A stretch of DNA of 64,000 nt. It comes from Sulfitobacter mediterraneus. GTDB lineage: Bacteria > Pseudomonadota > Alphaproteobacteria > Rhodobacterales > Rhodobacteraceae. The position numbers and the translations under genes were made by a program. Positions 47,604-57,606 of the stretch are shown one piece after another; positions within the stretch are counted from its first letter, which is position 1, and the number at the start of each line of letters is the position of its first letter. The notes below the pieces were generated by a model. The model had not been told where the DNA came from. It saw only the letters and a list, made by a program, of their open reading frames with translations, and searched no databases. The stretch spans positions 100,841-164,840 of the forward strand of contig NZ_QBKU01000011.1 in NCBI RefSeq assembly GCF_003054325.1. Direction: 5' to 3'.

Positions 47604-48392
47604 TTAATCGAACTTGGCCGGGCGTTTTCCGAACTCGGCGGCGACCACTTCCATTTGTTCGGGTTTGCCCATCAGCGCCACTTGTTCCTGGGATTCTGCC
47701 AGCAGGACCGCATTGGCGTCTTGGGTTTCTGCCGTATCGATCAGGCGTTTGGCCGCGCGGATGGCAGAGGGACTTTTGCCCGCGATGAGCGTTGCCAGCT
47801 CTGTCGCTTTGGCAAGCGGATCATCCGCCGTTTGCGTGATCAGGCCCCAGGCCAGCGCCTGGGCGGCATTCACCGGCATCGCCGTGTAGGTCAGCAGGCG
47901 CAGCACGTCGCTGCGCACCAGCTTGGGCAGCAGGACCATACCGCCCATATCCGGCACGATGCCCCATTTCATTTCCATCACGGCAAATTTGGCATCCGGC
48001 GTGGCAATTCGGATATCCGCACCCAGCGCGAGTTGCAGTCCCGCACCATAACACGCTCCATGCACCGCCGCGATCACCGGGATGTCGAGCCGCGCCCAGA
48101 TCATCGCAACCTCTTGCCATTGGTTGGTGGTTTCATCGCCGTGGGTGCGCGGCATCAAGAGTTCTGCGGGGTCTTTGCCGATCATGCCCGACAGGCCCGA
48201 AATGTCGATCCCTGCGCAGAACGCTTTGCCCTCGCCCGAGATGACAGCCACCCGCGCCTTGCTTTCGGCGATTTCCTGTCCTGCGGCGATGATCCCGTCG
48301 ATCATGGCTTGGTCAACGGCGTTCATCTTGTCGGCGCGGGTCAGGCGCACAAAAGCGATGTGGTTTTCATAGGTGACGGTAACGCGGGCCAT
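47604..48392 (-). CDS. enoyl-CoA hydratase/isomerase family protein
   Basis: 262 residues from the ATG at 48392. Crotonase-fold oxyanion-hole segments are seen: A-F-C-A-G-I-D near residue 58 and H-G-A-C-Y-G-A-G-L near 105, then D-M-G-G near 140. The Glu in W-G-I-V-P-D may be the only catalytic acid, so the reaction (hydration, isomerisation or other) cannot be fixed. It stands alone. Confidence 0.85.
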   Translation of the reverse strand: MARVTVTYENHIAFVRLTRADKMNAVDQAMIDGIIAAGQEIAESKARVAVISGEGKAFCAGIDISGLSGMIGKDPAELLMPRTHGDETTNQWQEVAMIWARLDIPVIAAVHGACYGAGLQLALGADIRIATPDAKFAVMEMKWGIVPDMGGMVLLPKLVRSDVLRLLTYTAMPVNAAQALAWGLITQTADDPLAKATELATLIAGKSPSAIRAAKRLIDTAETQDANAVLLAESQEQVALMGKPEQMEVVAAEFGKRPAKFD

Positions 48393-48472
48393 GCTGTCCT
48401 CCTGCTTGGGCAGGGGCATAACACCCGATCCGGTCTTGCGTGAAAAGCAGAACGTGGCGGCAGCGCTGGTTT

Positions 48473-48637
48473 TTACGGAACCAACCGGTCAATCGCCCGC
48501 ATCATGCCGAGGCTCTTGTCATAGACCAGTGTCAGAACCCGCCGTGCAGCGGGTTTGGTGGCCAGCATTGGCACGCTGCGAATGGTACCGGCGGCCACGG
48601 TTGCAGCGATAAAGCCGCGTCTGGTGAGGTTTGCCAT
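48473..48637 (-). CDS. small Tat-signal protein (54 residues)
   Basis: A 54-codon frame from ATG at 48637 to TAA at 48473. The protein starts M-A-N-L-T-R-R-G-F-I-A-A-T-V-A-A-G, a twin-arginine signal, and ends with a mature part of about 25 residues, R-V-L-T-L-V-Y-D-K-S-L-G-M-M-R-A-I-D-R. A GGGAGC site lies upstream. I recall similar very short Tat-signal proteins in other Rhodobacterales with the tail Y-D-K-x-L-x-x-M-R-A, but the function is unknown. It lies between the crotonase and the divergent aminotransferase. Confidence 0.65.
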   Translation of the reverse strand: MANLTRRGFIAATVAAGTIRSVPMLATKPAARRVLTLVYDKSLGMMRAIDRLVP

Positions 48638-48734
48638 GGATGGCGCTCCCGTTGTTGCGAATGATTCTCATGTAGGCATCCTCCGCAGATTTGCAACCCT
48701 TGCCCCCTGCCCCGGCTGGGCCTATCACCTTTGC

Positions 48735-49838
48735 ATGACCCGATATCGCTTGACCCCGCTTGCCCAATCCCTGCCCGCCACTGTGCCATTTGTTGGCCCT
48801 GACACCCATGAGCGGCAGGTTGGCCGTGCGTTCGTGGCGCGCATTGGTGCGAATGAGAATGTATTTGGCCCCTCGCCCAATGCGGTTCAGGCGATGGCCG
48901 AGACAGAGCAATGGATGTACGGCGATGCAGAAAGCTATGAGCTGCGCCGTGCTTTGGCGGCCCATCATGGCACGACGATGGATCACATTATCGTGGGTGA
49001 AGGTATCGACGGGCTACTGGGCTATCTGGTGCGGTTGTTTGTCGGGCAAGGCGATGCGGTGGTGACCTCAGACGGCGCCTATCCAACGTTTAACTACCAT
49101 GTGGCAGGCTTTGGCGGCACGATCCACAAAGTGCCTTACCGGGACGATCACGAAGACCCCTCCGCCCTGTTTGCCAAGGCCGCAGAGGTGGATGCCAAGC
49201 TGGTGTATCTGGCCAATCCGGACAATCCGATGGGCACATGGCACAGCGGTGCCACTTTGGCCCAGGCGATGGAGGGTTTGCCGGCGGGATCGCTATTTGT
49301 GCTGGACGAGGCCTATGTGGAATGCGCGCCGGAGGGGACGGAACTGCCGCTGCCCAAGGATGATCCGCGGGTGATCAGAATGCGCACCTTTTCAAAAGCT
49401 TATGGCCTTGCCGGGGCGCGGGTTGGGTATGCCATCGCCGCGCCAGAGTTGATCACCGCCTTTCACAAGGTGCGCAACCATTTTGGTATGAACCGCGCCG
49501 CACAGGCCGGAGCATTGGCGGCATTGCAAGATCAGGAGTGGCTGGCGCGAACGCTGGACCGGGTATCGCGCGCGCGCGATCGGATCGGACAGATCGCAGC
49601 CGAAAACGGGCTGACACCGCTGCCCTCCGCCGCAAATTTTGTGGCTGTGGATTGCGGCCGCGACGGGGCTTTCGCCAAGGCCGTGCTGGATGGTTTGGTG
49701 GCGCGGGGTATCTTTGTGCGTATGCCATTTGCGACCCCGCAAAACCGCTGTATCCGGATCAGCTGCGGCACTGATGCGCAGCTTGATGCGCTGGCCGCCG
49801 CCTTGCCCGCCGCGATTGAGGATGCAAAAAACACCTGA
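48735..49838 (+). CDS. HisC-like PLP-dependent aminotransferase
   Basis: 367 residues from the ATG at 48735; the earlier in-frame part overlaps the small Tat-protein gene and is not used. Fold type I aminotransferase of the histidinol-phosphate group: N-E-N-V-F-G-P-S near residue 38, N-P-D-N-P-M-G near 158, and the PLP lysine in T-F-S-K-A-Y-G-L-A-G near 220. No his genes are near, so it may instead act on aromatic amino acids. Confidence 0.82.
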   Translation: MTRYRLTPLAQSLPATVPFVGPDTHERQVGRAFVARIGANENVFGPSPNAVQAMAETEQWMYGDAESYELRRALAAHHGTTMDHIIVGEGIDGLLGYLVRLFVGQGDAVVTSDGAYPTFNYHVAGFGGTIHKVPYRDDHEDPSALFAKAAEVDAKLVYLANPDNPMGTWHSGATLAQAMEGLPAGSLFVLDEAYVECAPEGTELPLPKDDPRVIRMRTFSKAYGLAGARVGYAIAAPELITAFHKVRNHFGMNRAAQAGALAALQDQEWLARTLDRVSRARDRIGQIAAENGLTPLPSAANFVAVDCGRDGAFAKAVLDGLVARGIFVRMPFATPQNRCIRISCGTDAQLDALAAALPAAIEDAKNT

Positions 49839-49889
49839 CCTGCGGGATTTGCGGTCTATAGTCCTTGGCAGTCAGCCAACGGATGCCTC

Positions 49890-50072
49890 ATGCGCGATAC
49901 CAATGACCGCCCCGCCGCCCCCAATTACACCACCGCTTGTGTGGTGATGTTCGGTATCAATCTGACATGGATCCTCATGGCGATCTGGGTGGTTTGGGGA
50001 TTGTTGGCGGCTGCCGCGACCGGCTGGGCCGTCAACCGGGTGATCAGCCGCATTGATGCGGCTCGCAGTTAA
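49890..50072 (+). CDS. small membrane protein
   Basis: 60 residues: a short charged start (M-R-D-T-N-D-R-P), then about 40 hydrophobic residues forming one long or two short membrane helices (I-N-L-T-W-I-L-M-A-I-W-V-V-W-G-L), then a basic tail. It follows the aminotransferase by 51 bp on the same strand. Codon use is like its neighbours. Function unknown. Confidence 0.6.
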   Translation: MRDTNDRPAAPNYTTACVVMFGINLTWILMAIWVVWGLLAAAATGWAVNRVISRIDAARS

Positions 50073-50084
50073 TCCGAACGCTTT

Positions 50085-51296
50085 TTACACAGCCCCGCCG
50101 ATCACTGCCGCCGCGGCGTCCAGCGCACCGGACCCGCGTTCGATGTTCAGCGCGGACAACCCTGCCTCAATGCCGCCCAGCATGCCCATGATCATATGTC
50201 CGTTCACATGGCCCATATGCCCCAGCCGAAAAAACCCGTCACGGGCCGGATCTCCGGGCGCGGCCATGCCCAACCCGATACCAAGCGTGAGACCGAGGTT
50301 TTGCTCCACCCAGTTGCGCAGCTCCGTCGCCTGAGGGGACTGAAGCCGCAGCGCGGTCACCGCATGGCTGCGATGCGACCGGTCGGCGATATTGATGGCA
50401 AAACTGCCTTTTTCGGACCAGGCCTCGCAAGCGGCCCAAACCGCCTCGGCCAGCACGGCGTGGCGCTGCCAGATATGTTCCATACCTTCATCATGGATCA
50501 TGTCCAGTGCCGCCCGCAGGCCATACAGATGTTGGGTCGGTGCGGTGCCGCAATGGTATTCAAAAAGCTCCACCCCGTTTGCACGCTGGGTCCAATCCCA
50601 ATAGCGGCTGACACGGGGCAACCGCGCCCGCGCCTCAGCCGCGCGATCGTTGAAGAACACAAAAGCCAAACCGGGCGGCACCATCAGCCCCTTTTGGCTG
50701 GCGGTGACGGCGATATCGACGCCCCATGTATCCATCTCAAAACGGTCACAGCCCATGGACGCGATGCAATCAGCCATCAACAACGCGGGGTGCCCTGCGG
50801 CATCCAAAACCCCGCGCAAAGCAGCCAGATCATTGCGCACGGAACTTGAAGTATCCACATGAACGCCCAGCACCGCCTTGATTTCATGGGCTTTGTCAGC
50901 CTCCAATATCTCTGCGATACGGTCCATCTGGATAGGAGAGTTGCGGCCGAAGTCTATCAATTCCACCTCGGCGCCCAGGGCTTTGGCCATTTCGCCCCAA
51001 CTGATGCCAAAGTGACCGGTTGCGGGCACGAGTACTTTGTCGCCCGGCGTGATCACATTGCACAGTGCCGCCTCCCAGCCTGCATGGCCATTGCCGATGT
51101 ACATCGCAGCATGGTGTTTGGTTCGGGCGACCTTTTTCAGATCCTCCATCAACCCCGGCATCATCTCGACCAGTTCACCGGCATAGATGTTGGGTGTGGG
51201 CCGGTGCATAGCGGTCAGGACCGCGTCCGGCATGACCGACGGGCCGGGGATGGCCAGATAAGGACGCCCCTGCGCCAATGAGATGGAATGTGCCAT
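50085..51296 (-). CDS. alanine/serine-glyoxylate aminotransferase-family protein
   Basis: 403 residues from the ATG at 51296. PLP class V aminotransferase with P-G-P-S-V-M-P near residue 18, H-A-G-W-E-A near 71 and the PLP lysine in T-A-S-Q-K-G-L near 203. The group includes serine-glyoxylate and alanine-glyoxylate aminotransferases and a few aspartate/purine-pathway relatives. No serine-cycle genes are adjacent. Confidence 0.82.
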   Translation of the reverse strand: MAHSISLAQGRPYLAIPGPSVMPDAVLTAMHRPTPNIYAGELVEMMPGLMEDLKKVARTKHHAAMYIGNGHAGWEAALCNVITPGDKVLVPATGHFGISWGEMAKALGAEVELIDFGRNSPIQMDRIAEILEADKAHEIKAVLGVHVDTSSSVRNDLAALRGVLDAAGHPALLMADCIASMGCDRFEMDTWGVDIAVTASQKGLMVPPGLAFVFFNDRAAEARARLPRVSRYWDWTQRANGVELFEYHCGTAPTQHLYGLRAALDMIHDEGMEHIWQRHAVLAEAVWAACEAWSEKGSFAINIADRSHRSHAVTALRLQSPQATELRNWVEQNLGLTLGIGLGMAAPGDPARDGFFRLGHMGHVNGHMIMGMLGGIEAGLSALNIERGSGALDAAAAVIGGAV

Positions 51297-51430
51297 AGCG
51301 ACCCTGAATTTATTGAGTTTCAACCGCACATTAGGCTGCTTGCTTGCCGCGTCAACCAGATGGCGGACCCTTGCCCTGCTTGGCCGCGTTACGTACAACG
51401 GCCAAAGGGTTTCGAAAGGATCGACCGGGG

Positions 51431-53293
51431 ATGAATGACCAAACCTATACGTCCGGTGATCTGCTGCGCTGGCTTTGGAAGAACTATCTGAAAAAGCATA
51501 TTGGCCTTATGGCGCTGGCCACGTTCTTTATGGTTATCGAGGGCAGTACTCTGGGCGCTTTGGCGCGGCTGATGGAGCCGATGTTCGATCAGGTGTTTGT
51601 TGCCGGGGAAAAGGACGCCCTACTTTGGGTTGGGCTGGTGTTGATCGGCATTTTCATTTTGCGAGCTGTGGCAGGTGTATCGCAAAAGGTTTTGTTGACC
51701 CGCGTGGCGCAGCGCACGGCGGCGGATATGCGCATTGATCTGCTCGACCGGATGATGAAGCAGGACGGCGCGTTCCATCAATCGCACCCCCCCGGTTTCC
51801 TGATCCAGCGGGTGCAATCGGATGTGAATTCGGTCGGGGATGTCTGGCGGGCGGTGATCACCGGCGCGGGGCGCGATTTCATCGGGCTGATGGTGCTTTT
51901 GGGTGTTGCGATATCTATTGACCCGGTTTGGGCCCTATTGGCCTGTGTCGGCATTCCGGTGATGGTGCTGCCTGCCGCCGCCGCGCAGCGGTTTGTGCGC
52001 CGCCGCTCGCGCGAAGCCAAGGATCTGGGCGCCAATCTGGCGACCCGTCTGGACGAGGTGTTCCACGGGATTGTGCAGGTCAAACTGAACGCGCTGGAAT
52101 CCTACCAAGCGCGGCAATATCGCGATTTGACCGATAAATTCATTGGCACCGAAGTGCGCGCTGCCTTTGGCAATTCGGCCATTCCGGGGATGATCGACAT
52201 CATGTCGGGTGTCGGGTTTATGGCGGTGATCCTCTATGGCGGGTCCGAGATCATCTCGGGCGACAAGACCATTGGCCAGTTCATGACATTCTTCACCGCC
52301 ATGGGCTTTACCTTTAGCCCGCTGCGCCGTTTGGGCGGGATCAGCGGGCTTTGGCAGGTTGCGGCAGCAGCGCTGGAACGCATCCGCGAATTGCTGGAGG
52401 CGCCTCTGCGGCTCAAGGATCCGGCCAGCCCTGTCGCGGCACCGACCACAAACACCGACATCGTCCTGAAAGATGTTGATCTGTCCTATGGCGAGGCCAA
52501 GGTGCTGGATCGGCTGAACCTGACAGCCAAGGCCGGGCAGACCACGGCGCTGGTCGGTGCCTCTGGTGCAGGGAAATCCACCATTTTCAATGTGCTGACC
52601 CGATTGATTGATCCGCAAAACGGCAGTGTCAGCATCGGCGGCGTTGCTGTGGATCAGATGAAGATGACCGACCTGCGCGGGCTGTTCTCTGTGGTGACGC
52701 AAGAGGCGCTCCTGTTTGATGAAACCCTGCGCGAGAATATCGTGCTGGGCCGCACCGATGTCACCGAGGCACGGCTGCAAGAAGTGTTAAAAGCCGCCCA
52801 TGTGGCCGATTTCCTGCCCAAGCTGGAAAAGGGCCTTGATACACTGGTCGGGCCGCGTGGGTCGGCCCTGTCGGGCGGTCAACGCCAGCGGGTTGTGATT
52901 GCGCGGGCGCTGCTGCGCGATACACCTGTTCTGCTGCTGGATGAGGCAACCTCGGCGTTGGATGCGCAATCCGAACAGGTTGTGCAGGATGCGCTGGACC
53001 GTTTGTCCAAAGGGCGCACCACGATCGTGATCGCTCATCGTCTTGCTACAATCCGCAGCGCCGACAAGATTGTCGTGATGGATCGGGGCCGTGTGACGGA
53101 CGAAGGCACCCATGATGAGCTGTTGTCGCGGGGCGGGATCTATGCCGATCTCTATCGCCTGCAATTTCAGGATGGCAAAACCATCAGTGACGCCGAAGGT
53201 CTACGCGCCCTCAGCGCCAAGGACCGCGCAACCAAGCCCAGCAAGCCGGGACTGTTTCAACGGCTGGGTCAGCGTCTGTTTGGCAGCGGATGA
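51431..53293 (+). CDS. ABC transporter, fused permease-ATPase (MsbA-like)
   Basis: 620 residues from the ATG at 51431. An N-terminal six-helix membrane domain (to about 340) is followed by an ATPase with Walker A G-A-S-G-A-G-K-S-T near 377, signature L-S-G-G-Q-R-Q-R near 480 and Walker B V-L-L-L-D-E-A-T near 500. Half-transporters of this type act as homodimers and export lipids or drugs. A membrane lipid substrate is plausible next to a glycosyltransferase, but the genes converge and are not an operon. Confidence 0.88.
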   Translation: MNDQTYTSGDLLRWLWKNYLKKHIGLMALATFFMVIEGSTLGALARLMEPMFDQVFVAGEKDALLWVGLVLIGIFILRAVAGVSQKVLLTRVAQRTAADMRIDLLDRMMKQDGAFHQSHPPGFLIQRVQSDVNSVGDVWRAVITGAGRDFIGLMVLLGVAISIDPVWALLACVGIPVMVLPAAAAQRFVRRRSREAKDLGANLATRLDEVFHGIVQVKLNALESYQARQYRDLTDKFIGTEVRAAFGNSAIPGMIDIMSGVGFMAVILYGGSEIISGDKTIGQFMTFFTAMGFTFSPLRRLGGISGLWQVAAAALERIRELLEAPLRLKDPASPVAAPTTNTDIVLKDVDLSYGEAKVLDRLNLTAKAGQTTALVGASGAGKSTIFNVLTRLIDPQNGSVSIGGVAVDQMKMTDLRGLFSVVTQEALLFDETLRENIVLGRTDVTEARLQEVLKAAHVADFLPKLEKGLDTLVGPRGSALSGGQRQRVVIARALLRDTPVLLLDEATSALDAQSEQVVQDALDRLSKGRTTIVIAHRLATIRSADKIVVMDRGRVTDEGTHDELLSRGGIYADLYRLQFQDGKTISDAEGLRALSAKDRATKPSKPGLFQRLGQRLFGSG

Positions 53294-53297
53294 ACGG

Positions 53298-53981
53298 CTA
53301 TTTTTGGCGGTAGGCTGCTGCAAGCGTTTCGGGATCAACCCCGGCAAAGTAGCGCAGCAAGGTCCACAGATTGCGCCCGCCCCGGCGCAGCCATCCCTGA
53401 CGGCGGTATTTTTCGGCGCTGGTAATGACCTGCGCCTCCAATCCGCAAAGTTGCCCTTTCAAGGCCCGCGCCAATGCAACGTCTTCCATCAACGGAATGT
53501 TCTGATAGCCGCCATGCGCCTCATAAAGCGTTTTGGAAATGAGCAAACCTTGATCCCCGTAGGGCAATCCCATCCGGCTGCGCAGGTTGGCCCATCCGGC
53601 CACGATCCGCCCGGGCAGTCCGCCCTGATCAAACCGCAGCTGGAACCAATAGGCCTGATCGGCCTGCGCAAGCGCCCTTGCGGCCACGTCGGCCCAGCCG
53701 GGTGACAGACGGCTGTCGGCGTGCAGCACCAGCAACCAATCGCCCCTGGCGGCTGCACAGCCCCGCCGCAGTTGCCCTCCGCGCGATGCGCCCCCCTGCA
53801 CCACCTCGGCGCCCCAAGCCTGCGCCAAGGCGCCGGTTGCATCTGTTGATCCACCATCGCTGATCACCAATTCGCGGATCAACCCGGCCTCCAAGCCCTC
53901 CATCAGGCTTTCCAGACAGCGGGGCAAAACCGCTTCGGCGTTTAATGTCGGGATGATCACGGAAATGGGGGCGGGCATCAT
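53298..53981 (-). CDS. family 2 glycosyltransferase (TIGR04283-like)
   Basis: 227 residues. GT-A fold with S-V-I-I-P-T-L-N-A-E near residue 8, S-D-G-G-S-T-D-A near 42, and the acceptor D-A-D-type H-A-D-S near 88. The compact size and the late M-E-D-V-A-L-A-R-A motif match the TIGR04283 group, whose products are mostly unknown. Divergent from ygfZ with 61 bp between. Confidence 0.85.
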   Translation of the reverse strand: MMPAPISVIIPTLNAEAVLPRCLESLMEGLEAGLIRELVISDGGSTDATGALAQAWGAEVVQGGASRGGQLRRGCAAARGDWLLVLHADSRLSPGWADVAARALAQADQAYWFQLRFDQGGLPGRIVAGWANLRSRMGLPYGDQGLLISKTLYEAHGGYQNIPLMEDVALARALKGQLCGLEAQVITSAEKYRRQGWLRRGGRNLWTLLRYFAGVDPETLAAAYRQK

Positions 53982-54042
53982 TGGCTCTTTTGATGGAACG
54001 TTGCAGACTATATGTCATGGCAAAATGCCAAAGGACACACCC

Positions 54043-54792
54043 ATGACCACGCGCCGCATTCTGCGCCTGACAGGCGATGACACAACAGATTTCCTGCAAG
54101 GGCTCATCACCAATGACATTGCCAAGCTAAAGGACGGCGGGGTTTACGCCGCGCTATTGACGCCGCAGGGCAAATACATGGCGGATTTCTTTTTGGCACG
54201 CGATGGCGATGGCGTGTTGCTTGACGTGGCAGAGCCGCTTGGCGATATGCTGGCTCAACGGTTGGGCATGTATAAATTGCGGGCCAAGGTCGCGATTGAA
54301 CAGACCGATCTGCATCTACATCGCGGTGTGGGCGATGTGCCTGCGGACGGTTATGCAGACCCGCGCCATCCAGCCCTTGGCTGGCGGGCCTACCGCGATG
54401 CACCGCAACCGGACAGCGGCATTGATTGGGATGCGCTGCGCGTCACACATCTGGTCCCGGAGACCGGAGTGGAACTGACACCGGATACATTCATCCTTGA
54501 GGCCGAATTTGAGCGGCTGAACGGCGTGGATTTCCGCAAAGGGTGTTACGTGGGCCAAGAGGTCACCGCGCGAATGAAACACAAGACCGAACTGCGCAAA
54601 GGGCTCGCCACAGTTGCCATTGAAGGCACAGCGCCAGAGGGCAGTGAGATACTTGCGGGCGAGAAACCGGCGGGAACGCTCTTTACCCAATCAGGTGGCC
54701 GCGCCATCGCCTATCTGCGCTTTGACCGCGCCAAAGGTCCGATGCAGGCCGGTGATGCTGCGGTGCAATGGGATCAAAAACCGGCAGATTGA
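54043..54792 (+). CDS. ygfZ: YgfZ-type folate-binding Fe-S assembly protein
   Basis: 249 residues from the ATG at 54043. The family signature K-G-C-Y-V-G-Q-E is at about residues 165-172, and the early F-L-Q-G-L-I-T-N-D near 20 is also typical. YgfZ/IBA57 proteins bind tetrahydrofolate and help build or repair certain 4Fe-4S enzymes. Length is normal. It ends just ahead of a strong terminator shared with efp. Confidence 0.92.
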   Translation: MTTRRILRLTGDDTTDFLQGLITNDIAKLKDGGVYAALLTPQGKYMADFFLARDGDGVLLDVAEPLGDMLAQRLGMYKLRAKVAIEQTDLHLHRGVGDVPADGYADPRHPALGWRAYRDAPQPDSGIDWDALRVTHLVPETGVELTPDTFILEAEFERLNGVDFRKGCYVGQEVTARMKHKTELRKGLATVAIEGTAPEGSEILAGEKPAGTLFTQSGGRAIAYLRFDRAKGPMQAGDAAVQWDQKPAD

Positions 54793-54798
54793 TACAAA

Positions 54799-54823
54799 AA
54801 AGCCCCGGATCGACCGGGGCTTT
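54799..54823. terminator. bidirectional terminator between ygfZ and efp
   Basis: AAAGCCCCGG-ATCGA-CCGGGGCTTT, a perfect 10-bp stem flanked by A and T runs on both sides, between two convergent genes. Confidence 0.85.
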
Positions 54824-54866
54824 GTAAGTTGACCTAGCTATGACGCCACGTCACCCAAAGGCGATA

Positions 54867-55430
54867 TCAGGCGCGTTCGACGTATTCCATGGTTTCTGTA
54901 TTCACCACGATATCTTCGTCCTGTCCCACAAACGGCGGCACGCTGACGCGCACGCCGTTGTCCAATGTCGCGGGTTTGAATGAGTTCGCTGCGGTCTGGC
55001 CTTTGACGACAGGCTCCGTCTCGACGATCTTGCAGACCACCTTTTGCGGGAGGGACGCATTCAGCGCCTCGTCCTCGTGATACTCCACAACCACCATCAT
55101 CCCGTCCTGAAGGAAGGGGCGACGATCACCCAAAAGCTCGGCCGGAAGCTGCACTTGTTCATAGGTGTTGGTGTCCATCAGAACCAGCATCCCACTGTCT
55201 TCATAGAGAAATTGCTGATCTTTTTGTTCAAGGCGCACTTTCTCAACCTTGTCCGCAGACCGGAAACGTTCGTTGAGTTTTGAGCCGTTGCGCAAGTTGC
55301 GCATCTCGACCTGGGCAAACGCGCCGCCCTTGCCGGGCTTGACGTGATCGACTTTCACAGCAGCCCAAAGGCCGCCGTTATGCTCCAGCACGTTACCGGG
55401 GCGAATCTCATTTCCGTTAATTTTAGGCAT
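54867..55430 (-). CDS. efp: elongation factor P
   Basis: 187 residues from the ATG at 55430; the upstream frame covers the promoter. The tip loop of domain I reads V-K-P-G-K-G-G-A with Lys at position 34, the residue that is lysylated or otherwise modified in many bacteria. Three beta-barrel domains fit the length. EF-P relieves ribosome stalling at polyproline. No epmA or epmB gene is adjacent. Confidence 0.95.
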   Translation of the reverse strand: MPKINGNEIRPGNVLEHNGGLWAAVKVDHVKPGKGGAFAQVEMRNLRNGSKLNERFRSADKVEKVRLEQKDQQFLYEDSGMLVLMDTNTYEQVQLPAELLGDRRPFLQDGMMVVVEYHEDEALNASLPQKVVCKIVETEPVVKGQTAANSFKPATLDNGVRVSVPPFVGQDEDIVVNTETMEYVERA

Positions 55431-55649
55431 GTGTCCAAACCAAGGCAAAAGGTTGATAGAATGATGATCAGCTCTATATCTGGGAGGTGCGCCCCCTGCA
55501 AGGCAACGATATCTCGTGCCCATATCGGGGAGATATGCATCAAATGCATAGGAGTTATGCAATAAATTGGTATCCGAATCGCGCGATATCCGTCATAAGA
55601 GGCTTCACGCCGAAATGACAAGAGCAAGAATAATGGAAAGGACGACGAG

Positions 55650-55970
55650 ATGAAAGATTTCGTTGATGGCACCGCTTTCAATAACGAACAAGGCAACCGT
55701 GCCCGTAAACTTTTCGCAGCTGTGGTACTGGCTGCACTGGACGACGCTATTGCTGACGACAAGAAATATGGCAATGGCCCCGAGCAGATTGCACGCTGGG
55801 CGCGTTCGCGCGATGGCCGTGAAGTATTGAGCTGTGCAGGTATCGACCCCAACGAACGTGTTGTGGAAGGCCTGATGGATTTTGTTGGCAAGGGTGTTCG
55901 GACCTCCGTTGCGCTGTCGCGCGAAGAATCTGAGCGTCGCAATGCCGCACAACAGGCCGAAGCGGCCTAA
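55650..55970 (+). CDS. small conserved Rhodobacterales protein (DUF6280-like)
   Basis: 106 residues, mostly helical, starting M-K-D-F-V-D-G-T-A-F-N, with a central W-A-R-S-R-D-G-R-E-V-L-S near residue 50. A GGAAAGGA site lies 9 bases before the ATG. I recognise it as a short protein that is highly conserved in Roseobacter-group genomes and carried as DUF6280, with no known role. It has its own strong terminator at 55993, so it is expressed on its own. Confidence 0.65.
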   Translation: MKDFVDGTAFNNEQGNRARKLFAAVVLAALDDAIADDKKYGNGPEQIARWARSRDGREVLSCAGIDPNERVVEGLMDFVGKGVRTSVALSREESERRNAAQQAEAA

Positions 55971-55992
55971 GCATCCAATCATAGAACTGACA

Positions 55993-56022
55993 AAAAGACG
56001 TAGCCTTCGGGCTGCGTCTTTT
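55993..56022 (+). terminator. intrinsic terminator after the DUF6280-like gene
   Basis: AAAAGACG-TAGCC-TTCG-GGCTG-CGTCTTTT: 13-bp stem with one G-T pair and a TTCG tetraloop, followed by GTTTTT. Confidence 0.9.
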
Positions 56023-56137
56023 GTTTTTGAGCAATGCTGCACCCGCCGCGCCGTTCTTTCCGGCCTGTTGGTCGCCAAAGTGCTTTCGCCCCTGTCCGAA
56101 TTGCGCCATTTTGCGGTCAAACGGACAAAGGCCCCCC

Positions 56138-57601
56138 ATGACCAAAGCCATCATGATTCAAGGCACCGGCAGCAATGTCGGCAAATCCATGATTGTTGCA
56201 GGGCTGATCCGCGCCTGCACCCGGCGGGGGATTGTCGTGCGCCCCTTCAAGCCGCAGAACATGTCCAACAACGCCGCCGTAACCGAGGATGGCGGCGAGA
56301 TTGGCCGGGCGCAGGCCTTGCAGGCCCGCGCGGCTGGCGTTGCGCCCCACACGGATATGAACCCGATCCTGCTCAAACCGCAGACCGCCACAGGGGCACA
56401 GGTGATTGTTCAAGGCCAGATCGCGGGCCATCAGGAGGCCGCCGCCTTTGGCAAGAACAAGAACGCGCTGATGCCAGCGGTGTTGCAGTCCTTTCATCGT
56501 CTGGCCGAGGGATGCGATTTGATCATCGTCGAAGGGGCCGGAAGCCCGGCCGAGACCAATCTGAGGGCCGGCGACATTGCCAATATGGGTTTTGCCCGCG
56601 CCGCGCATGTCCCGGTGATCTTGATGGGCGATATCGACCGGGGCGGTGTGATCGCCCAGATCGTCGGCACGCAAGCGGTGCTAGAGGCCGAAGACAACGC
56701 CTTGGTGCGCGGCTTTGCCGTCAACAAATTTCGTGGGGATCGCAGCCTCTTTGATGCGGGGCGGGATGACATCGCCCGGCGCACTGGCTGGCCCTCGCTT
56801 GGGGTGATCCCGTGGTTTGATCAGGCGCACCGCCTGCCAGCCGAGGATGTGATGGACCTGCCCGCGCGGGCGAGATCCAGCGGTGATGGCATTGTGATTG
56901 CAGTGCCGCGTCTGCCGCGCATTTCCAACTTTGACGATCTTGATCCGCTCGCCGCTGAACCCGGTGTAGATCTGCGGATGATCATGCCGGGTAGCCCCCT
57001 GCCCGCGGATGCGGATCTGGTCTTGATGGTCGGCAGCAAGGCAACCATCGCCGACCTGGCGGCCTTCCGCGCCGAGGGCTGGGATATTGATCTGGCTGCC
57101 CATATCCGGCGCGGCGGGCATGTGCTGGGCCTGTGTGGCGGCTATCAGATGTTGGGCCAGCGCATTGCTGATCCACACGGCATTGAGGGCGATCCGTCAG
57201 AGGTTGCTGGCCTCGGGCATCTGGACATCGAGACAGAAATGGCCCCGATCAAGCATTTGTCGCTCAAATCGGGTACGCACTGCGAAAGCGGCGCGCACTT
57301 GGACGGTTATGAGATCCACATCGGCGAAACATCCGGCCCGGACACTGAACGCGCATGGCTTGATTTTGACGGCCGGCCCGAAGGCGCGGCCAGTCTCGAT
57401 GGCCGTGTGCGGGGCTGCTATATGCATGGGATCTTCAGCTCTGACGCCTTCCGCGCTGTGTTTCTGGCGGGGCTGGGTGGAACATCATCCGTCGTGTTTG
57501 AGACCGGCGTAGAGGCCGCGCTGGATGCGCTGGCCGACCATGTCGAACGTTATATGGATGTTGACCTGTTGTTGAATTGTGCAGGCGAAATAACGGCTTA
57601 G
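56138..57601 (+). CDS. cobQ: CobQ, cobyric acid synthase
   Basis: 487 residues from the ATG at 56138. The N-terminal half is the ATP-dependent amidoligase ([10 protein letters not shown] near residue 8, K-P-Q-N-M-S-N-N near 38); the C-terminal half is a class I glutaminase with catalytic Cys in L-G-L-C-G-G-Y near 332 and a His near 442 (Y-M-H-G-I-F). It adds four amide groups to the cobalamin ring. No other cob gene and no cobalamin riboswitch were seen close by. Confidence 0.94.
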   Translation: MTKAIMIQGTGSNVGKSMIVAGLIRACTRRGIVVRPFKPQNMSNNAAVTEDGGEIGRAQALQARAAGVAPHTDMNPILLKPQTATGAQVIVQGQIAGHQEAAAFGKNKNALMPAVLQSFHRLAEGCDLIIVEGAGSPAETNLRAGDIANMGFARAAHVPVILMGDIDRGGVIAQIVGTQAVLEAEDNALVRGFAVNKFRGDRSLFDAGRDDIARRTGWPSLGVIPWFDQAHRLPAEDVMDLPARARSSGDGIVIAVPRLPRISNFDDLDPLAAEPGVDLRMIMPGSPLPADADLVLMVGSKATIADLAAFRAEGWDIDLAAHIRRGGHVLGLCGGYQMLGQRIADPHGIEGDPSEVAGLGHLDIETEMAPIKHLSLKSGTHCESGAHLDGYEIHIGETSGPDTERAWLDFDGRPEGAASLDGRVRGCYMHGIFSSDAFRAVFLAGLGGTSSVVFETGVEAALDALADHVERYMDVDLLLNCAGEITA

Positions 57602-57606
57602 CGCCG

